Below, one piece after another: positions 8,586 through 16,449 of a stretch of 64,000 bases of DNA. The first letter of the stretch is position 1, and every line of letters begins with the position of its first letter. Origin of the DNA: Mesorhizobium sp. SOD10 (GTDB taxonomy: Bacteria > Pseudomonadota > Alphaproteobacteria > Rhizobiales > Rhizobiaceae); assembly GCA_000824805.1 (NCBI GenBank), contig CCNA01000025.1:60112-124111 (forward strand), written 5' to 3'. A program made the position numbers and the translations under genes. The notes under the pieces were generated by a model. That model saw nothing but the letters and a program-made list of their open reading frames with translations, ran no database searches and was not told the origin of the DNA.

Positions 8586-9250
8586 GCGCCGCTGAAAAGA
8601 TGTCGCGCCGCGACGAGATGGAAACGCTGCTGCCGTTCTATCTGAACGGCTCGCTGGAAGGCGCCGAGCTGGAGGCCGTCGAGGAATGGCTGGCCACCGA
8701 TCCGGCGGCGCTTGCCGCCCTTGGCGAAGCCGAGGCTGAATTCTCCGGCACCGCCGCCGCCAACGAGGCGATCCGCCCGCCTGCCGACGCGCTGAGCCGT
8801 TTCACCAGGGCGCTCGACGCCGAGGCCGGACCGGTGCGCGCGCCCGCCGGCCAATCCTGGCTCGCCAAGGTTTTCGGCCGAGTGACGGCAATGCCCGCCG
8901 GCATCGCCTGGGCGGCGGCCGCGGCGCTGCTAGCGCTGGTCGTTCTGCAGTCCTTCGAACGGCCGGGCGGCAAGGGCAACGACTTCGAGGTGGCCGGCGC
9001 CCAGGACGATCTTGCAAAGCTGCCCTTCGCACTGGTGAAGTTCAAGCCGGATGCGAAGATGGCCGATATCGCCGCCTTTCTCGGCCAGAACGGCTTGAAG
9101 ATCGCCGGCGGCCCGACCGCGGACGGCGTGTTCCACCTGACGATCCCGGCCAAGACGGCAGCCGATTACGACAGGCTCGTCGGCCTTATTGCCGCCCAGC
9201 CCTTCGCGGATGCTGTGGTGCAGGGAAGGAAACCGGCCGATGGCGGCTAA
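8582..9250 (+). CDS. Membrane-anchored anti-sigma factor with a pro-domain-like periplasmic domain
   Basis: A 222-residue single-pass protein expected to hold the upstream ECF sigma factor at the membrane. The cytoplasmic part (1-105) has the LLPFYLNGSLEGAELEAVEEWLATDP anti-sigma segment but no HxxxCxxC zinc motif. One transmembrane helix lies at about 106-124 (GIAWAAAAALLALVVLQSF). The periplasmic part has a predicted beta-alpha-beta-beta-alpha-beta order at 147-214 (ALVKFKP, KMADIAAFLGQNG, VFHLTI, DYDRLVGLIAAQ, FADAVVQG), which resembles inhibitor-I9 or subtilase pro-domains. The start is the ATG overlapping the sigma stop; a GTG two codons earlier is possible. The gene overlaps the downstream subtilase gene by 11 bp. 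Confidence 0.82.
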   Translation: MSAAEKMSRRDEMETLLPFYLNGSLEGAELEAVEEWLATDPAALAALGEAEAEFSGTAAANEAIRPPADALSRFTRALDAEAGPVRAPAGQSWLAKVFGRVTAMPAGIAWAAAAALLALVVLQSFERPGGKGNDFEVAGAQDDLAKLPFALVKFKPDAKMADIAAFLGQNGLKIAGGPTADGVFHLTIPAKTAADYDRLVGLIAAQPFADAVVQGRKPADGG

Positions 9251-10745
9251 CGCAATTCCTGGAAAGGAGCGCCGCGGTTTTCCGCCCGGGATTGCGTGGC
9301 GGCCGAGGGCTATTTTTCGTGCGGTGATCCTCACGACGACTTTTGTCGCCGCGCCTGCATTCGCGCAGACCAACGATCCCAGCCTGACGCAGAAACGGCT
9401 CGATTGCCTGAATCGCAAGACGGGGGCCGGCGGCGGCTGCGACACGGACGGCGGCGCCAAGAACGGCGCCGGGACGTCGGGCGCGGCCGCGGGTGGCGCG
9501 GTGTTCCTGCCGGCGCTGATCGTCGATCTTTTTCCGAACCCGCCGGTGCCCGCCGCCCCGCAAACGCCTACACCGTCCAACGGAACATCGCCATCGAACA
9601 GCTCCAACAACACGCCGCCACCCGCTCCGGCGCCGAGCGGACCCGTCACGGCGCCTCAGGGTCTCAATCTGGCCGAACCGCCGCGCGCCATCGCCGGCGA
9701 ATTCGTGCCCGACGAAGTGCTGGTGACGGTGACCGGCGATGCCGGCGTGGTCCAACAGGTCGCCAATTCCTTCGGCCTGCAGGTGCGCTCGCAGCGCCAG
9801 TCGCGGCTGCTCGGCACCACCCTGGTGCGCTTCGGCATCACCGACGGGCGGCCGGTCGGCGTGGTGCTTGCGCAGCTTGCCGCCGACGGCCGCACGCAGC
9901 GGCGCGAGCCGAACCATATCTACACGCTGCAGCAGGCGGCGGGCATCGTGAACTATGCCTTCGACCGCATCGCGCTCGATGCAAGCCAAGCAAGCGGCGA
10001 GAATGTGCGTGTCGCCGTCATCGACACCGGCATCGACGACACCAATCCGGCGCTGAAAGGCGTGATTGCCGACCAGTATGATGCGATGCCCAATGTGCCG
10101 ATCGAGAAGCGCGACCACGGCACCTCTGTCGACGGGCTGATCGCCGGCGTCGGTCCGCTGGAGGGCATGGCGCCCGGCGCCAAGATCTATCACGCGCGCG
10201 CCTTCGAAGGCGGCAAGTCGACCATGGACGTCATCCTGTCGGCACTCGACTGGGCGGCCGAGCAGAATGTGCGCATCATCAATATGAGCTTCGTCGGGCC
10301 GAAGAACGACCTGCTCGGCACCGCCTGCCGCAATGCGCGAGCGATGGGCATGGTGCTGGTGGCGGCGGCCGGCAACAATGGACCAAAGGCGCCCTATGGC
10401 TATCCGGCCGCCTTTGACGGCGTGATCGCGGTGACAGCCACCGACGCCAAGGACGGGCTGATGCCGCAGGCCAATCGCGGTCCTTACGTCTTCATCTCGG
10501 CGCCGGGCGTCGAGATGGTAGCGCCGAGCGGCGCCGGGTCGGATGTGGTGACCGGCACCTCCTTCGCCGCCGCGATCGTGTCCGGCGCCATCGCCAACCT
10601 GATCCGTGCCGCGCCGGACCGAACGGCCGACGAGATCGAGAAAGCGCTTGCCGCCACAGCCAAGGATCTTGGCCCGAAGGGGCGGGACAATGATTTCGGC
10701 TATGGGTTGGTCGATATCAAGGCGGCTGGAGCGGCGAAGGAGTAG
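9240..10745 (+). CDS. Secreted S8 (subtilisin-like) serine peptidase
   Basis: A 501-residue exported subtilase. A signal peptide (about 1-42, ending APAFA) is followed by a low-complexity Pro/Ser/Asn linker (about 100-140), a pro-domain-like segment (about 153-230, EVLVTVTG to HIYTL) and the catalytic domain. The triad is complete: Asp262 (VAVIDTGIDD), His293 (RDHGTSVDG) and Ser441 (VTGTSFAAAIVSG), with oxyanion Asn379 (AAAGNNG). The ATG at 9240 is chosen because it has CAGGGAAGGA at good spacing and gives a signal peptide. The frame overlaps the anti-sigma gene, making a three-gene sigma/anti-sigma/protease operon. A plausible job is cleavage of, or binding to, the anti-sigma periplasmic domain; this is inference. 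Confidence 0.88.
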   Translation: MAANAIPGKERRGFPPGIAWRPRAIFRAVILTTTFVAAPAFAQTNDPSLTQKRLDCLNRKTGAGGGCDTDGGAKNGAGTSGAAAGGAVFLPALIVDLFPNPPVPAAPQTPTPSNGTSPSNSSNNTPPPAPAPSGPVTAPQGLNLAEPPRAIAGEFVPDEVLVTVTGDAGVVQQVANSFGLQVRSQRQSRLLGTTLVRFGITDGRPVGVVLAQLAADGRTQRREPNHIYTLQQAAGIVNYAFDRIALDASQASGENVRVAVIDTGIDDTNPALKGVIADQYDAMPNVPIEKRDHGTSVDGLIAGVGPLEGMAPGAKIYHARAFEGGKSTMDVILSALDWAAEQNVRIINMSFVGPKNDLLGTACRNARAMGMVLVAAAGNNGPKAPYGYPAAFDGVIAVTATDAKDGLMPQANRGPYVFISAPGVEMVAPSGAGSDVVTGTSFAAAIVSGAIANLIRAAPDRTADEIEKALAATAKDLGPKGRDNDFGYGLVDIKAAGAAKE

Positions 10746-10778
10746 TCCCTCATACTCGCGATGCTGGCGGGACAGCAG

Positions 10779-10907
10779 CCCCCTCTGGCCTGCCAGCCAT
10801 CTGTCAGCGGTTTCAGCGCCGGCCCAACTTCTTCAACGTCGATGACTGGCGAAGGGCGGCGGCGACGTCCCCCTTGCGGGGGGAGATGTCCGGCAGGACA
10901 GAGGGGG
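10779..10907. repeat. Rhizobial palindromic intergenic element (about 129 bp)
   Basis: The element begins CCCCCTCTGGCCTGCC and ends GGCAGGACAGAGGGGG, imperfect inverted ends of about 24 bp, with an inner CCCCCTTGCGGGGGG hairpin. A half copy of the same sequence family lies at 31271-31318. It fills most of the gap between two convergent genes (10745 and 11042) and may stop transcription from both sides. Confidence 0.65.
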
Positions 10908-11041
10908 TGTGAAGAACTCGGCACGTCTCGTCTGTCGGAACACGATCCCTACGAGCGTCTCGTCGATTCCCGTCATTGCGGTGACCGCCGCCGACCAATT
11001 GCCGTTGCCATGGCGATTGAGAATGGACCTCAGGCGGCCAC

Positions 11042-12397
11042 TTAAAGAGCCGGACCTAACCGGACAGGGCTTCCATCATAAAAGCGCGGCAACCGGAAGC
11101 GGCTGAGATCGTGGCCGGTGTCGTTTCCCTGGATCATGTCGGCGACGACGCGGCCGATGCCAGGCCCAATGCCGAATCCGTGGCCGCTCATTCCCGTCGC
11201 GACGAAAAGGCCGCCGACTGTCCGCACCTGATCCACGACGGGGACGACGTCCGGCATGGCGTCGATCATGCCGCCCCAGCCGGCCTTCAGGCGAACCGTC
11301 TCGAACCGGGGGAAAAGCTGTTTGAAATTGCGCTCGACCGAACGAAGCTTTGCCGGCTCGGGGGCTGGATTGAGCACCCGCATTCTCTCGAAAGGACTCT
11401 CTGAATCCGGCGCCCAATCGCGCGGCGTCGACCAGCCATCCGGGTAGCCTGACGGAGCGAACGGGAAATAGCGCGTTCCAAACGGATTGTCCCTGAGGGC
11501 GGGAATATATTTGGTGGCGTGCCGGAATGCATCAGGCCCCAGATACAGCAAGTGGCTGCCGCCTGCGGCGAGCGTGTATCCGCCATCCTCTCTGCGCCGG
11601 AAAGCGATATGGTCGTCGGCCGCCGCGCCTGCATAGATTTCAGGCAGGGGCTCCGTTGCGGCCACGGTGACCCTGACGCTGAGCTGGGGGATGGATACGC
11701 CGTGTCTCGCCAAGAACAGGGAAGACCAGGCGCCGCCCGCGACCAGCACGCTGGAGGTCTCGATATATCCCGCCTCGGTCCACACGCCCTTGATCTTGCC
11801 GGCCGCGATTTCCAGGGTCCGGGCGGCGCAGTTCTCCACGATCTTGGCGCCCTTTCGCACGGCAAGCCTGGCGAGCGCCGGCGCCGCCAACCATGGTTCC
11901 GCGCGCATATCGGAGGGCGTCGTCATCGCGCCCTTGAACCGGCGCGACATGCCGTTGATGAGTTTTGCGGTCTCGTCGGCGTCCAGGAGGCGCGTGTCGA
12001 GCTTATGGATCGCGGCGATCCTCATGAATTCTTCGAACTTGGCCATGTCCTTGTCGGCGTTCGCGAGGTAGGTCACGCCCGTCTGGTTCAGCCCGATGTC
12101 TTCGCCACACTCATCGGCCAGTTGCCGCCACAGGCGAGAAGCCTCGATGACGATCGGCAGCTCATCCGCGTCTCGTCCCTGCTTTCTGATCCATCCCCAG
12201 TTTCGGGAGGATTGTTCGGCCGCGACGCGGCCTTTTTCCAGCAGCGTCACCGGGATGTTCCGGGAGGCAAGGAAGAGGGCCGTCGTTACGCCGATAATGC
12301 CGCCACCAACGATCACCACCTGCGACGTCTTCGGCGGCGGCCCAGGGTATTGGATCGGATCCGCTTCGGTAAACGGGAATGTGGGCAAATGGCGCAC
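11042..12397 (-). CDS. FAD-dependent oxidoreductase, DAO family
   Basis: A 451-residue flavoprotein of the D-amino-acid-oxidase/glycine-oxidase type that oxidises a primary or secondary amine. The dinucleotide-binding motif VVIVGGGIIGVTTALFLASR is at about 27-46 and is followed by LLEKGRVAAEQSSRNWGWIR, typical of gamma-glutamylputrescine-oxidase-like enzymes. A C-terminal FAD segment reads GLFVATGMSGHGFGIGPGIG. It starts with GTG with a weak ribosome site. It lies downstream of aglR in the same direction, 134 bp away; no link to alpha-glucoside metabolism is evident. The substrate is unknown. Confidence 0.82.
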   Translation of the reverse strand: MRHLPTFPFTEADPIQYPGPPPKTSQVVIVGGGIIGVTTALFLASRNIPVTLLEKGRVAAEQSSRNWGWIRKQGRDADELPIVIEASRLWRQLADECGEDIGLNQTGVTYLANADKDMAKFEEFMRIAAIHKLDTRLLDADETAKLINGMSRRFKGAMTTPSDMRAEPWLAAPALARLAVRKGAKIVENCAARTLEIAAGKIKGVWTEAGYIETSSVLVAGGAWSSLFLARHGVSIPQLSVRVTVAATEPLPEIYAGAAADDHIAFRRREDGGYTLAAGGSHLLYLGPDAFRHATKYIPALRDNPFGTRYFPFAPSGYPDGWSTPRDWAPDSESPFERMRVLNPAPEPAKLRSVERNFKQLFPRFETVRLKAGWGGMIDAMPDVVPVVDQVRTVGGLFVATGMSGHGFGIGPGIGRVVADMIQGNDTGHDLSRFRLPRFYDGSPVRLGPAL

Positions 12398-12531
12398 TCT
12401 GAAGGACCGGTTGACGGTTCTGGCTTACCGGTTGTCCCCGCCCAACATCAGGAGCAGTCCAAGGCGGACCGTTGTCCCACGACGGTAAGGCAGCCCGGAA
12501 GGAGCCATCGGCAAAGCTGTTGGATGTTGAC

Positions 12532-13554
12532 CTATGCCGGCGCACCTGCCACCGACCCCCTGACCACCAGATCGACCGGCCAGACCTCACCGCGAGCCCC
12601 CTCTTCCAACCCCGATATCCGCGCCGCCAGACGCTCAGCGACACGCGCGCCGGCGAGCCGGATCGAGGAGCGCGTCGTCGACAGCGGCACCGGGAAATTC
12701 TCCGGCCGCAGCCAGGGGAAGACGTCGTCATGGGCGACCAGTGAGAGGTCGCCAGGGATCGTCCGGCCAAGATCGCGCACGGCGCGCACGACACCCAGCG
12801 CCATGATCAGGCTGGAGCAGACGATCGCCGTCGGCGGCTCAGCCTCCTCGAGCAGGCGGCGCGCGGCGCGGTAGCCGTTCTCCTCGGTCATGGTCACCGA
12901 GCGGATATGGCGCTCGCCGAGCGTCAGTCCGCTCGCGGCGAGCGCGCGGCGCACGCCGCGCTCGCGGTGGATGGCGAAGGTCTCGCGGTCGTTGCCGTTG
13001 ATCAGCGCCAGGCGCTTGTGGCCGAGCTGGACCAGCAGGCGCGCCGCTTCATGGAAGGCGCCCTCATTGTCGATGTCGAGATAGGGATAGTCGAAGTCGA
13101 ACCCCTCGCTGCGGCCGTGGACAATGAAGGGAATGCCCAGCGTGTTGACCAGCGCCAGCCGCTTGTCGGCAGGACGCGGTGAGGAGATGTAGACGGCGTC
13201 GACCTGGCGGTTGGCAACGATACGCCGGTAGGTCGTCTCCTCGTCGTCGGCATCGGCGGGCGAAAGCACAAGGTCGAGCTCGTGCGCGCGGGCATAGTCG
13301 CCGAGGCCGGAGAGGAATTCGACGAAGTGCGGATCGATGTCGACGGCAGCCCCCGTCGGCAGCACATAGCCGATCATTCCCGACTTGCCGGTGGCGAGCC
13401 GGCGCGCGCTGGGGTTCGGCCGGTAGCCATGGCGCTTGGCGGCATCCATCACCCGGCGCCGGGTTTCCTCATTGACCTCGGGATAGCCGTTCAGCGCCCG
13501 GCTCACAGTGGTCTGCGAGAGCGACAGCATATGCGAGAGTTGCTTGAGGTTCAT
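12532..13554 (-). CDS. aglR: LacI-family regulator of the alpha-glucoside operon
   Basis: A 340-residue LacI/GalR repressor. The N-terminal helix-turn-helix and hinge are LSHMLSLSQTTVSRALNGYP and HGYRPNPSARRLATGKSG; the rest is a periplasmic-binding-protein-like sugar sensor. It is divergent from aglEFGAK, the arrangement known in Sinorhizobium, and the shared 360-bp region has two palindromes matching a LacI-type operator (13572-13581 and 13792-13805). A GGAGG ribosome site precedes the ATG. It probably represses agl in the absence of trehalose, sucrose or maltose-type sugars and controls its own gene. Confidence 0.85.
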   Translation of the reverse strand: MNLKQLSHMLSLSQTTVSRALNGYPEVNEETRRRVMDAAKRHGYRPNPSARRLATGKSGMIGYVLPTGAAVDIDPHFVEFLSGLGDYARAHELDLVLSPADADDEETTYRRIVANRQVDAVYISSPRPADKRLALVNTLGIPFIVHGRSEGFDFDYPYLDIDNEGAFHEAARLLVQLGHKRLALINGNDRETFAIHRERGVRRALAASGLTLGERHIRSVTMTEENGYRAARRLLEEAEPPTAIVCSSLIMALGVVRAVRDLGRTIPGDLSLVAHDDVFPWLRPENFPVPLSTTRSSIRLAGARVAERLAARISGLEEGARGEVWPVDLVVRGSVAGAPA

Positions 13555-13571
13555 CGAAGGCCTCCAGCCTC

Positions 13572-13581
13572 AAAGCGCTTT
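13572..13581. promoter_or_regulatory. Candidate AglR operator near aglR
   Basis: AAAGCGCTTT, a perfect 10-bp palindrome with a central CG as in LacI-family operators, 18 bp upstream of the aglR start codon. The same core recurs upstream of aglE. Its position suits autoregulation. Confidence 0.65.
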
Positions 13582-13670
13582 CAAACTTGAATCGATCCGA
13601 TGATTGTTGGCAAGACCGCCAAGCACACGTGACTTTAGAGGTCTGCCGGCGCCGGTTGAAGCAAAATTGC

Positions 13671-13702
13671 TGCTGCAGCGCCAAAAAAGTATGCTGCAGC
13701 GC
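13671..13702. repeat. Direct repeat with 21-bp period in the aglR-aglE intergenic region
   Basis: TGCTGCAGCGC occurs at 13671-13681 and again at 13692-13702, exactly 21 bp apart (two helical turns). Each copy contains the palindrome GCTGCAGC. No coding frame explains it. It may be a tandem binding site for a second regulator. The rest of 13555-13914 holds the two AglR-type operators; I could not fix the promoter itself. Confidence 0.4.
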
Positions 13703-13791
13703 ACTTTCCGTTTCCGATTTCGGGAGATTTAAATCGATTGATGAACGCACCCACTTGACTTCCCGGCGATTCAATGGCGAGATCAAAATAG

Positions 13792-13805
13792 CCAAAGCGC
13801 TTTGG
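13792..13805. promoter_or_regulatory. Candidate AglR operator upstream of aglE
   Basis: CCAAAGCGCTTTGG, a perfect 14-bp palindrome about 110 bp before the aglE start. It shares the AAAGCGCTTT core with the site next to aglR. Two sites 220 bp apart could allow looping by a LacI-type tetramer. Confidence 0.7.
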
Positions 13806-13914
13806 AAGTCTCTTCGAAAGGTTGCGGTTGCCCTTTCGCTGAGTCACAGTTCCGCGGGCGTCGGCGGACGAGATGGAGGTCTCGTCCTGTTTGTGACCAC
13901 TGGGAGGACTTGCG

Positions 13915-15270
13915 ATGAAGAAAATGCTTCTCTTGGGTGCGGCGGTCGCGGCACTCACCCTTAGCCTGCCGGCGCAAGCCGAACTGAAGTTCAAGCCGGG
14001 CGAGGATTCGAAATTTCACTGGGCGAACTACGACGACCTCAAGAAGGTCGACCTCAAGGGCGAGACGTTGACGATCTTCGGACCGTGGCGCGGCGAGGAC
14101 GAGACGCTGGTGCGCTCGGTTCTCGATTATTTCGCGGAGGCCACAGGCGCGGACGTCAAATACTCCTCGTCGGAGAATTACGAGCAGCAGATCGTCATCG
14201 ACACCCAGGCCGGCAGCCCGCCCAACATCGCCATCCTGCCGCAGCCCGGCCTCATTCAGGATCTTGCTTCCAAGGGCGTGCTCACCCCGCTGGGCGACGA
14301 CGTCGCGGTCTGGATCAAGGAAAACTACGCCGCCGGCGACTCCTGGGCCAAGCTCGGCACCTATAATGGCAAGGACGGCAAGCCGGGCTTCTACGCCTTT
14401 CCCTACAAGATCGATGTGAAGGGGCTGGTCTGGTACTCGCCCGACAATTTCGACGAGGCCGGCTACAAGGTGCCGAAGACCCAGGAAGAGCTCGCCGATC
14501 TCGAAAAGAAGATCATCGCCGACGGCGGCAAGCCCTGGTGCATCGGGCTTGGTTCCGGCGGCGCCACCGGCTGGCCGGCGACCGACTGGGTCGAGGACAT
14601 CATGCTCCGCACCCAGCCGCCGGAGGTCTACGACAAGTGGGTGAAGAACGAGATCCCGTTCACCGATCCGGCCGTGGTCAACGCCATCGAGATCTTTGGC
14701 AAGATCGCCACCGACGACAAGATGGTGGACGGCGGCGCCAAGGCGGTCGCGGCGACCGACTTCCGCGACAGCCCGAAAGGTCTCTTCACCGTGCCGCCCA
14801 AGTGCTACATGCACCATCAGGCATCGTTCATTCCCTCCTTCTTCCCGGAAAACGTGAAGCTCGGCCAGGATGCCGACTTCTTCCCCTATCCGCCTTACGC
14901 CTCCAAGCCTGAGCTCGGCACGCCGCTGGAAGTCGCCGGGACGCTGGTGATGATCACCAAGGATTCCAAGGCCTCGCGCGAGTTCATCAAGTTCCTCGAA
15001 ATGCCGCTCGCGCATGAATTGTGGATGGCGCAGAAGAGCTTCGTCACCCCCTTCAAGGCGGCCAACAAAGAGGCCTATGGCAGCGAAGCGCTGAAGAAGC
15101 AGGGCGAGATCCTGGTCGGCGCGACGACGGTGCGGTTCGACGGCTCCGATTTGATGCCCGGCAAGATCGGCGCGGGCTCGTTCTGGACCGGCATGGTCGA
15201 CCTGGTCGGCGGCAAGTCCGCGCAGGACGTCGCCGCCGACATCCAGAAAAGCTGGGATGGCATCAAGTAA
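13915..15270 (+). CDS. aglE: Alpha-glucoside ABC transporter substrate-binding protein
   Basis: A 451-residue periplasmic binding protein (SBP family 1) for alpha-glucosides such as trehalose, sucrose and maltose. It has a Sec signal peptide of 22 residues (KKMLLLGAAVAALTLSLPAQA). Gene order aglE-F-G-A-K behind a divergent LacI regulator matches the Sinorhizobium agl locus, which is the basis for the name. A GGGAGG ribosome site lies before the ATG. A strong hairpin at 15301-15324 follows the gene and probably keeps its mRNA level above that of the permeases. Confidence 0.88.
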   Translation: MKKMLLLGAAVAALTLSLPAQAELKFKPGEDSKFHWANYDDLKKVDLKGETLTIFGPWRGEDETLVRSVLDYFAEATGADVKYSSSENYEQQIVIDTQAGSPPNIAILPQPGLIQDLASKGVLTPLGDDVAVWIKENYAAGDSWAKLGTYNGKDGKPGFYAFPYKIDVKGLVWYSPDNFDEAGYKVPKTQEELADLEKKIIADGGKPWCIGLGSGGATGWPATDWVEDIMLRTQPPEVYDKWVKNEIPFTDPAVVNAIEIFGKIATDDKMVDGGAKAVAATDFRDSPKGLFTVPPKCYMHHQASFIPSFFPENVKLGQDADFFPYPPYASKPELGTPLEVAGTLVMITKDSKASREFIKFLEMPLAHELWMAQKSFVTPFKAANKEAYGSEALKKQGEILVGATTVRFDGSDLMPGKIGAGSFWTGMVDLVGGKSAQDVAADIQKSWDGIK

Positions 15271-15300
15271 GCGTCCTGAAATCCTCCTCATTCTCCATTT

Positions 15301-15324
15301 GGATCCGGGCCACGGCCCGGGTCC
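15301..15324 (+). promoter_or_regulatory. Intercistronic hairpin between aglE and aglF
   Basis: Arms GGATCCGGGCC (15301-15311) and GGCCCGGGTCC (15314-15324) pair over 11 bp with one G-T wobble. There is no T run, so it is more likely an mRNA-stabilising or partial-termination element than a full terminator. Confidence 0.55.
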
Positions 15325-15434
15325 GACCGGCGGCCACGCCGGAAGCCTTCGCGTTTCGATTGTTCCGAATAACCGAAAGTCGGTGCATCCGATCGCCAGC
15401 CCCGGCTGGCCGGTCATGCGCAGGGAGAGGGACC

Positions 15435-16448
15435 ATGGCGGCTCAGATTTTCTCGGCCATATTCGTCATCATCGTCGGCGTCGGCGGCTGTGTCGCCTAT
15501 TTCTGGGGCGCCAACAGACTGCTCGACCTCATCTTCCCTTCACGCGGGGTATCCGGCGCCGCCGCCATCAACAATCTGCGCCGGCAGGGATATGTGCGGC
15601 CGTGGCTGTTCGTCGGCCCGGCGCTGATCATCCTCGCCGTCTACCTGATCTACCCGGTGATCGCGACGCTGTGGCTCTCCTTCTTCGACCGCGGCGGCAC
15701 CAATTTCGTCGGGCTCGCCAATTATGAATGGGCGGCCGGCGATCACGATCTGCGCAACTCGATCTTCAACAACATATTATGGCTGGCCGTGGTGCCGGCC
15801 GCCTGCACCTTCCTCGGCCTGATCATCGCCGTGCTCACCGACAAGATCTGGTGGGGCACTATCGCCAAGAGCCTGATCTTCCTGCCGCTGGCGATTTCCT
15901 TCGTCGGCGCCAGCGTGATCTGGAAATTCATCTACGAGTATCGCGGCGAGGGCCAGGTGCAGATCGGCCTGCTCAACGCCATCATCCAGTATTTCGGCGG
16001 CCAGCCGCAGGTGTGGATATCGCTGCCGTTCTGGAACAATTTCTTCCTGATGGTGATCCTGATCTGGATCCAGACCGGCTTTGCCATGGTGATCCTGTCG
16101 TCGGCGCTGCGCGGCATTCCGGAGGAGACGCTCGAAGCAGCGGTGATCGACGGCGCCAACCCCTTCCAGATCTTCTGGAAGATCATGGTGCCGCAGATCT
16201 GGGGCACGATCGCGGTGGTCTGGACCACCATCACCATCCTGGTGCTGAAAGTGTTCGACATCGTGCTGACCATGACCAACGGCCAGTGGAATACTCAGGT
16301 GCTCGCCAATCTGATGTTCGACTGGATGTTCCGCGGCGGCGGCGATTTCGGCCGCGGCGCGACCATCGCCATCATCATCATGATCGCCGTCATTCCGATC
16401 ATGATCTGGAACATCCGCCAGGCCAATAAAGAGACGGGAGGGCACTGA
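15435..16448 (+). CDS. aglF: Alpha-glucoside ABC transporter permease
   Basis: A 337-residue MalF-type inner-membrane permease. Hydrophobic segments are clear at about 4-24 and 56-77, then in the core; the EAA loop reads LEAAVIDGANPFQIFWKIMV. The ATG at 15435 after CAGGGAGAGGGACC is chosen; upstream frame belongs to other-frame reading of aglE. It pairs with AglG (2 bp downstream) and the ATPase AglK. It lies 164 bp after aglE, past the hairpin. Confidence 0.87.
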   Translation: MAAQIFSAIFVIIVGVGGCVAYFWGANRLLDLIFPSRGVSGAAAINNLRRQGYVRPWLFVGPALIILAVYLIYPVIATLWLSFFDRGGTNFVGLANYEWAAGDHDLRNSIFNNILWLAVVPAACTFLGLIIAVLTDKIWWGTIAKSLIFLPLAISFVGASVIWKFIYEYRGEGQVQIGLLNAIIQYFGGQPQVWISLPFWNNFFLMVILIWIQTGFAMVILSSALRGIPEETLEAAVIDGANPFQIFWKIMVPQIWGTIAVVWTTITILVLKVFDIVLTMTNGQWNTQVLANLMFDWMFRGGGDFGRGATIAIIIMIAVIPIMIWNIRQANKETGGH

Positions 16449-16449
16449 G

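Noticed and set aside
8582..9250. Classic zinc-binding anti-sigma (ZAS) domain
   Set aside because: The HxxxCxxC residues are absent.
13783..15417. 544-residue minus-strand open frame opposite aglE
   Set aside because: Shadow of aglE; composition is unnatural and it would run across the aglE control region.
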